Positions 57,847-64,000 of a stretch of DNA of 64,000 bases are shown here, piece after piece. Made by a program: the position numbers and the translations under genes. Under the pieces are notes generated by a model. The model ran no database searches. It saw only the letters and a list, made by a program, of their open reading frames with translations, and was not told the DNA's origin. Numbering within the stretch: the stretch's first letter is position 1; each line of letters starts with the position of its first letter. The DNA is taken from positions 434,001-498,000 of the forward strand of contig VNKQ01000007.1 in NCBI GenBank assembly GCA_016508695.1, in the 5' to 3' direction. Source of the DNA: Hyphodiscus hymeniophilus (Eukaryota > Ascomycota > Leotiomycetes > Helotiales > Hyphodiscaceae).

Positions 57847-59198
57847 TCGCTAAGGAGGTAATGTTTAGGCCACTTCAGGCGAAGTGAGTGAGGCTGCTTC
57901 AGTATGCTTTGGGTAGGATTTCATTCTCATGATTGCTTCTCTTTTTCTGCTGTGATTTGATGTCTTGACTGCTGCTTATTCTGTAGGACATTGAGGTTTA
58001 GGAGTTGTATGGAATAATATTTTAATTCAACGTCCAATTCCTCACATAGTGCCTTTCTGTCACGTGTAGGCAACCTCCAGCGATGTCCTGCCTATGCCAC
58101 TAAATCGTTCCAAAAGTGCTATTACCCTTTGGTTGTAGGGACGACACAGGGCAAAGATAGCAATTCCGAATTTGAAGGTTGACTCATTAGTCACTGAGCT
58201 TCAACCAGGTAAGCCCTTGGCGCTTGATATATCTCTGGTGATTCAGGACGATTGCAGGATCAGAAGGACCGGAAGGACGAGGATGAATCAGAGTCACTGA
58301 ATGATGAAGTAGCCAGTCTGCCATAAGCCCTGCATCTCATCACCGCGGTATCAAAACAAGCTTTCCTTATTTACTGTACTTTGTCATGCTTACACCCATC
58401 TATTCTGGACACCGCGTTACTCGACCATCGTCAAGTGCCACGTCAATGGTCGCCTTATAGCTAATCAACGAAGCAGTAAGACAATCTACCGAAACGTGGA
58501 CGAGCCGTTTCTTGAGTGAGTATTGGACACGAGTTATCTGGCCCCAATGGTGCTGGAAGAGGAAGCGGGTTGGACAATGGAAGACTCGCTGGCAAGCAAC
58601 TTGAGGAGCTTTCTTCAACACGGGCGTGCTTCCTAGCGCTGCACCCAAGATCCTCGGCCGCTATGCATTGAGTACAACAGGGGTGATTCTACAATGAACT
58701 GCAGAACCTAATATTGTGTTTCACGTGCTTGGGGAAGGCCCGTGATCAATAAATGCTCGGCTGTTGAATAGTTCGGACGAAGATGTACCGAAATATTGAT
58801 CACGTAGGGTTAGAGATTCACATGAATGGGCATTTCTTCTTTTAAGTCCAGTAATCAGGTTGAATTTATAGATTCTATTTGGCGCCTGGTTGTGGCTCAC
58901 CAACACCATATGTTTGAAGAGAACATTGTGAGAACGGCGCCAGTGGAGCTGTGAAGCTTGAATTCCTATCTAAGCTTTCTATTGATCAATAGTTTTAGGC
59001 TCCTACGTGCAGCGTGCAAGTCTAGCAAGACTTTTGAAGTGAATAAACCACTGAAACGAAACCCATCTAGGGCGCGAAACGTCAACGCAGAGAGCAACGT
59101 AGGGAGAAGTCTCAGCTCAGTCAAAAGGTCGAGGGGTTATTTGACATCGAAACGAGCATCCAACATTATGTCCAACCAGGGAAAATGAGGCTGTCTTC
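57847..59198. other. Intergenic, no gene seen
   Basis: No convincing coding segment was found on either strand. Frames at 58400-58648 and 58958-59188 lack domain content. The region joins the 3' ends of two convergent genes. Confidence 0.45.
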
Positions 59199-60395
59199 TC
59201 ACAAACTTTTCTCCAACGCAACCAATTCTCTGAAGCCTTCTTTCCACTTGGCACTCTCATCACTGGTCGGTCTGGGCAACGGGCTTCGAGCATATCCTCC
59301 ATATCCGAGCCAGCTCTCCATGCCTGCCTTGGTGCTAACAATCCCACCCTGAATGGCAGCCCAATCGCCCCTCGCAACAATCTCTTGCAACTTCTGCGCC
59401 TCCGCCATTTTGCCCTCCTTGTACAACCTGAGAATATCTATGCAGGATTTTGGTGAAATGTTTGCCAGACCAGCCAAGATACCATGACCACCACCAACTA
59501 AGCTCTGCATTGTAAAATCGGCGCTTCCACCAAGGACCAGGAAAGGAGGTTGTGTGCTCGACGATTGGGGTTTCGCGGTCTTCGTAGCAGCCACTATTCT
59601 ATTCAACTTTCCCGTATTCCCGCATGTGAGCTTGACGCCGACAATATTCGGGTGTGCAGATAATTGAATTACGATGTCGGAAGAGAGGTCCATGCCAGAC
59701 ACTGCACCAGGGTAATTGTATATGACGAGCGGAATGGGGGATTGGTCGGCGACTGTGGTAAAAAACTCAACAACGCTGGCGGATGAAGGAGAGAAGAGAG
59801 GTGCGTAGTAGGAGGGTGGGAGGACGAGGGCATAGTCTCCACCTGCTGCGTAGGCTTCGCGGCAGTATTGGACGGTCTCGCGGACGGATTGGGCGCCACA
59901 TCCCACGAGGATGGGGAGCTGAGCAAATCCAGCTTCCGTGAGTGCTGACCGGGTGGTTGAGGTGACGGTTTGGCGCTCAGAGTGGGTGAGATGAACCGCT
60001 TCGCCATTGGAACCTTGTGTTGTAAGACCTGTGACGCCCGCTTTAGCAAGGCGAACGGCGTGAGAACGGATTGTTGCTGTGTCGAGGTCTTCGGTGACAG
60101 GATCGAAGAAGCAGACCGTGGGGACGTAGACCCCCGGAGTCAATGGGCGAGACATGTGGTCTTCGGGGTCGAGGGATGTACTGCTGTGAGAGGAACTGTA
60201 TTGGGAATCGTTCAATATGGAGTCGGAGTAAATGCTGTTGGTGTTGCTGCTTGAGTTTCGGAGACCTGAACCGGTGACTGGACGAAAAGACAGATTGTTC
60301 AACCCTTGGCTAAAGCTTCCTGCAGGTGAAGGTGCGTCGTTGTGGGGAGACATATCGGGGAAAGAACGAGAGGAGGAAGAATAGTGACGAGTCAA
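59199..60395 (-). CDS. Dihydrodipicolinate-synthase-family aldolase/lyase
   Basis: One exon of up to 398 residues. From about residue 85 it is a complete DapA/NAL-family TIM barrel: GVYVPTVCFFDPVTEDLD, GLTTQGSNGEAVHLTHSER, PILVGCGAQSVRETV, the Tyr in PLVIYNYPGAVSG, the Schiff-base Lys in IVGVKLTCGN, GGSADFTMQSLVGGGHGILA. Since fungi make lysine by the aminoadipate route, the fungal members are usually taken as 4-hydroxy-2-oxoglutarate or similar sugar-acid aldolases (for example LraD/KdgA-like); the substrate here is not known. The Ser-rich first 80 residues are unusual for the family; starts at MSPHNDAP (60353) or MSRPLTPG (60155) are possible. Confidence 0.88.
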   Translation of the reverse strand: MTRHYSSSSRSFPDMSPHNDAPSPAGSFSQGLNNLSFRPVTGSGLRNSSSNTNSIYSDSILNDSQYSSSHSSTSLDPEDHMSRPLTPGVYVPTVCFFDPVTEDLDTATIRSHAVRLAKAGVTGLTTQGSNGEAVHLTHSERQTVTSTTRSALTEAGFAQLPILVGCGAQSVRETVQYCREAYAAGGDYALVLPPSYYAPLFSPSSASVVEFFTTVADQSPIPLVIYNYPGAVSGMDLSSDIVIQLSAHPNIVGVKLTCGNTGKLNRIVAATKTAKPQSSSTQPPFLVLGGSADFTMQSLVGGGHGILAGLANISPKSCIDILRLYKEGKMAEAQKLQEIVARGDWAAIQGGIVSTKAGMESWLGYGGYARSPLPRPTSDESAKWKEGFRELVALEKSL

Positions 60396-61510
60396 AGAAG
60401 TAGGTGGCAGATATTCTCGCTAATGTCTTCTTGAACGTGAACGACGTCGAATCTGAGGCCTCAGACTGACTGTAAGAGAATGCAAGTTGCAGGAGTAGAA
60501 TCAGAGGAATAGAGTGAGTCGGGGTGACGAGGATGGGGGAAGGCTGAGAGAACAATGGAAGTCTTGATATGGAAAGTTTAGTTTTGTTGACACTATTCCA
60601 CCCACCTCGAACGGGCTGACAGTTTTCTTTAAGTATTCCTTCCTTTTCTTGTTCCTGGGTGGCGTGGCAAAGTTAATGGTAGACATCCGAGCCCGGCTGG
60701 TCAATTTGAGTTGACGCGCCTTGTATCCAAGTAGCTCGCTTCTCGCTTCTTGCCAGTAGTGTGGGGGTGGGAATTGGGCACGATGGGGCCCAAGGAGCAG
60801 CTGGCCTCGTGGCCTGGCCTGGCTTTGTCCTGCGCTTATTATTCTGTTGGTTCTAACGGGCATTCGGCCAACTACGAGAAGACCAGGGGCTGCAGAGTGC
60901 AGTTGGTTGTGGAGTTGATTCTAAATTTGTGAGTAAAAAGTATCGCGAGATTCGTTGAAAAAGGAGTCTATGACAACGCGCAAGTGCAGCGATCGAAGAA
61001 AGGGGTCGTGAATGACCATCGGTAACTGCAATGAATCACCAAAGAATCGCGAGGTGTGATTGAAATTTTGAAAGGAGATATCTCGAATACTGGCCGACAG
61101 CCTGTTCTCCTCATGCCATGGTCGCCGTCATCGTCATCACTGCACTCCTCAAAGAGGCGTGCTTTTGTGGCTTTCCCCTTTCCCCGTCTGCATTATCGAT
61201 CTGGTATGTTTGCTTATTCCCAAACTCCCGGAACGAAAGAGGCAGTAAATGCAACCCAAATCACGGCCTAGGAGAGTGAGGGCATCCTAGATGGGAAAAA
61301 GCAAAAAGGAGGCTCTTCTGGGTCTTCTGCTATTCGTCTCTTCTACCTCCGTACTCAACTCATCCTAGCGCATCCATCACACCCCCTATCAGTCAGCTGA
61401 AAGCTGATCGGTGAGAACACTCGCTACCTCACTTGGCAACAACAGTAGTCGACTGGCATTCCATCTGGTTACTGACGATGGTCGTTCTCGTGTTGACTGT
61501 TGGCTGTTAC

Positions 61511-61546
61511 CCTGCCCTGCCCTGCCCTGCCTTACCTGCCCTGCCT
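61511..61546 (+). repeat. (CCCTG)n simple repeat
   Basis: Five-base CCTGC units repeat about seven times, with one TTACC interruption. This is a microsatellite in intergenic DNA. Confidence 0.9.
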
Positions 61547-61937
61547 TGCACCGCCAGCACTGAGGAGACCTGATGATGGATGATGGTTGGCGGCGCAAGA
61601 AGAAGGTGGTGTTGGCCAAGTCTGCTGATAGAGATGGATGACCTCCACCACCAAATGGAATGGCGGGGTCGACGACTCGCTTAGCTGCTGCGGTGTTGCC
61701 ACCAAGCCCAAGGAGGGAATTAAGTGAGCCTCGGACCTCAAGCCTGGTGATCATCCTGCTTTCAGTATGGTCAATCCAGCATCGTGGCTTTGGAAGACCA
61801 TCCGCGGACTGGGAAGGTCAGAGCAACGTGGGGGTGGGCAAGAGCCAATGCCCAATAATAATGAAGACAGAGGTTTCCCTGATGTACCAGAGACTTTGCG
61901 CAGGGATGGCATCAGGCGGAGAAGGCTCAACAGGGCT

Positions 61938-61980
61938 GAGCACAGTGAGCAGTAAGCAGTGAGCAGTGAGCAGTGAGCAC
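61938..61980 (+). repeat. (GTGAGCA)n simple repeat
   Basis: Six copies of a seven-base CAGTGAG unit, the second slightly changed (CAGTAAG), run in tandem. It is a heptamer microsatellite with no coding role. Confidence 0.9.
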
Positions 61981-63766
61981 TCAAAGGTGGAGTGGAAATC
62001 TGTGTAGTCACGAGACAAGTAATCTCCGGGGTGCATGTAGTTGGAGAGAAAAGACTGGATGGGTTTTACATAACTAATCTGCATGGAAGGAAGCACAGCA
62101 GGAAAATGCATTGTTCCTGTTTGTTTACTGCTCCCCTCATTTTTCTCCCATGCTGTGTACCCGATGCCTATGTGCCAGCCCGACATTGGCGGAGAAATTG
62201 GAGTACAAGGTCATGCTCCGGACCAAGGACTTCTCTAGTGCACAGCTCGACAAGTCCCTTTCCTCTTCATTTTCGATCGAATGAGAGATCTTCGTGAGAC
62301 TTCATGAACAGCGTCAAAGGCCGGAAATAGCGTGGGGGTGGATTCTTTCATTTCATCGTTTGCCCGACAATGCTGCAACCGGATAGCCGTCTCGACTCCT
62401 TGTTCCGGAATGCGGAGGTTCCTGGACATCTACCTCCGTACCTACCTTACCAGTTACCACAATCCAGATCTCCCGGGAATCCTCTTTCCTGAGATGGATG
62501 GCCTTGCCTTTAGGCCATGCAAGATCTCATGTACCTGGTCCTCACCCCCACGCCTTCGCCTGAGACCGAACGTTCTCACCTGAAGTATCCCGCATCCAGA
62601 CTTCATTCCAAATTGCCAATGGCTGTTAAGCCTACTCCGCGCAATACTCCGGGTTTGTGTGCCTTTCGAACCGCAAAAGGCAAGTCTGCACATGTTTCAG
62701 TGAACACAGAGACTTTGATTGGCTCGTTTCTTCAGGGGTTGAGGAAGTATGGGAGGAATGAAGGATCGCTCAAAGTCTCTTACTTATCATATGAGTGTGT
62801 GCACAAATGCATCTGGGGACGAGAACGGACTTAGTCCCTCTGACCTGATATCCTCCTTCCGTGTCAATCTAGAGCAGCCCCTCTTTTCTTGCCCGCAACC
62901 ATTGATCATTGCACCGCCTCTAGTATCTTCTTACTTCAGTGTTAGAGTTTCTTCTAGCCTTCTAGGCCGCTAGGTAAAACGTGTAGCATGATTCTTGCCC
63001 GCGCCCGCTTGTCAAATTCGCGTTTTGGATTGTTCCTATGTTGCACTGAACCCAATCCCTCCGGACGTGCTTCCAGTCTTGAGTTAGACGTCCAGAGGTT
63101 GGAGCCCAAGATTGTCCATGCTTGTATCGAAAACCGTTGCCTCGTAGAGTGCGGGTGCAGCATTCATGTTAAAACGTCTTTCTTTCCAACAAGATGAAAA
63201 GCGCTCAGTCGTAATGTGACTCGTATATCGCATGCAACAATTCCCGCTTAATCACGAGCTGTCATTGCGCAAAGCCGTATTGCCATTGCTGTATCTCACA
63301 TTCGTGCATCACCATTGGGTCATCCTATCCGGCCGATCCACCAACGTTGCATCTCTCGGAACAGATACCATCATCAGACTGGCTAGATCGCAAGCCATGC
63401 TGCACCTAATGCCTCTTCTAGAATTGTGGGGAAACGTGGCCCACATCTTTCGATCGTCGCTAGCGCTGTGGGTCGCGTGGGGTATCTCTACGGAGTAGAC
63501 AGATACGAAGGTAACTCGACGTCTGGAGATGAGGCCGAAGATGCGGTATGGATGTTGCTGAGGATGATGGATGGAGAGTTGGCGGAGCGGGCTTGGCGAG
63601 ATGTGCCAGTTCATTTCTCATTGTCAACGGACACACCGAGATTTTACAATTGCACACTGCTTACACCAGTGAAACCGTGTGTAACTGTACTCGCACATAA
63701 AGAAGCATGGCAGGAAGATGGAAACTCCCGCCGTTGGTCTCTATTCCGGTCTTTATCCCGCACAAG

Positions 63767-64000
63767 ATGGATGCTATTGCCGCAAGCGAGCAGATCTCGA
63801 ATCAGATTGCAAATTTGTCGTTGAAAGCTACCCCGCCTGAAGATCTTCCAGCAAAAACGCCACGCATAGGTACCACTGAGTCTCCATACCCCATGCAAGC
63901 CTAGCAAAAGTACTTAGAGGTAACCTCCTCGATGCAAAAGCACTGTGGCGAAATCCTGCGACTTGCGCGGGATGCGTGGGCATCCCGCCCAAGCGAGGAT
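63767..64000 (+). CDS. Possible 5' part of a gene running off the window
   Basis: An ATG at 63767 (MDAIAASEQISNQIANLSLK) opens a frame of about 46 codons to a TAG at 63902-63904. A donor-like GTACCACT at 63871 and acceptor-like TACTTAG at about 63920 would skip that stop, and the following sequence stays open to the window end in two frames. Splicing cannot be decided without the rest of the locus, so this is tentative. Confidence 0.3.

Larger units (their letters stand above)
60396..63766. other. Intergenic and low-complexity region, 3.4 kb
   Basis: Short frames only, with no recognised domain. Two simple-sequence tracts at 61511-61546 and 61938-61980 are listed separately. The sequence before 60900 probably contains the promoter of the aldolase gene. 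Confidence 0.45.

Overview
The window is nuclear DNA of a filamentous ascomycete (Pezizomycotina). Genes are split by many 45-65 nt introns with GTAAGT-like donors and CTAAC-like branch points, intergenic gaps are long, and the families are fungal: a Zn2Cys6 regulator, an RTA1 lipid exporter, a fungal SREBP with the C-terminal DUF2014-type region, a GDS1-type winged helix, a GH47 mannosidase and an OMS1-type methyltransferase. A Leotiomycete is my best guess, but that is inference. There is no rRNA, CRISPR array or intact transposon that I can see, and no convincing tRNA.

Layout. 1-3 kb: a secreted alanine/lysine-rich tandem-repeat protein behind a TATA-like promoter. 3.6-9.8 kb: succinate-semialdehyde dehydrogenase, a membrane-associated short-chain dehydrogenase and a DUF3445 haem-oxygenase-like protein. 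10.1-11.3 kb: a decayed DUF1446 (AtuA-like) gene with one frameshift and three in-frame stops. 11.4-17.5 kb: a small membrane protein, a fungal protein of unknown function, an RS/coiled-coil nuclear protein, and an OMS1-like mitochondrial methyltransferase carrying a one-base frameshift. 17.5-24 kb: a gene-poor stretch ending in a long pyrimidine-rich leader. 24-31.5 kb: GDS1-like protein, BTB protein and ETF-ubiquinone oxidoreductase. 33.2-34.7 kb: a second secreted Ala/Lys-rich gene built of 12 exons, seven of them frame-neutral small exons. 35-44.2 kb: an unassigned fungal protein, GH47 alpha-mannosidase with a damaged 3' end, a Zn2Cys6 factor and an RTA1 protein. 45-52 kb: a single gene for a 2,309-residue protein with an N-terminal membrane domain and an enormous tryptophan-dotted tail. 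53.5-60.4 kb: divergently transcribed SREBP, a Ser/Thr-rich surface protein and a dihydrodipicolinate-synthase-family aldolase. 60.4-64 kb: low-complexity intergenic DNA and perhaps the start of a gene running off the window.

How the genes relate. There is no obvious metabolic cluster. Housekeeping links are loose: mitochondrial/redox functions (SSADH, ETF-QO, OMS1-like) and lipid/membrane control (SREBP, RTA1). The most unusual material is the pair of secreted Ala/Lys-rich genes (1709-2776 and 33205-34680), one expanded by tandem repeats with homologous flanking introns, the other by phase-0 microexons, and the giant membrane protein at 44996-52109. Exon coordinates were derived by eye from splice signals and reading-frame continuity and were not checked against transcripts.
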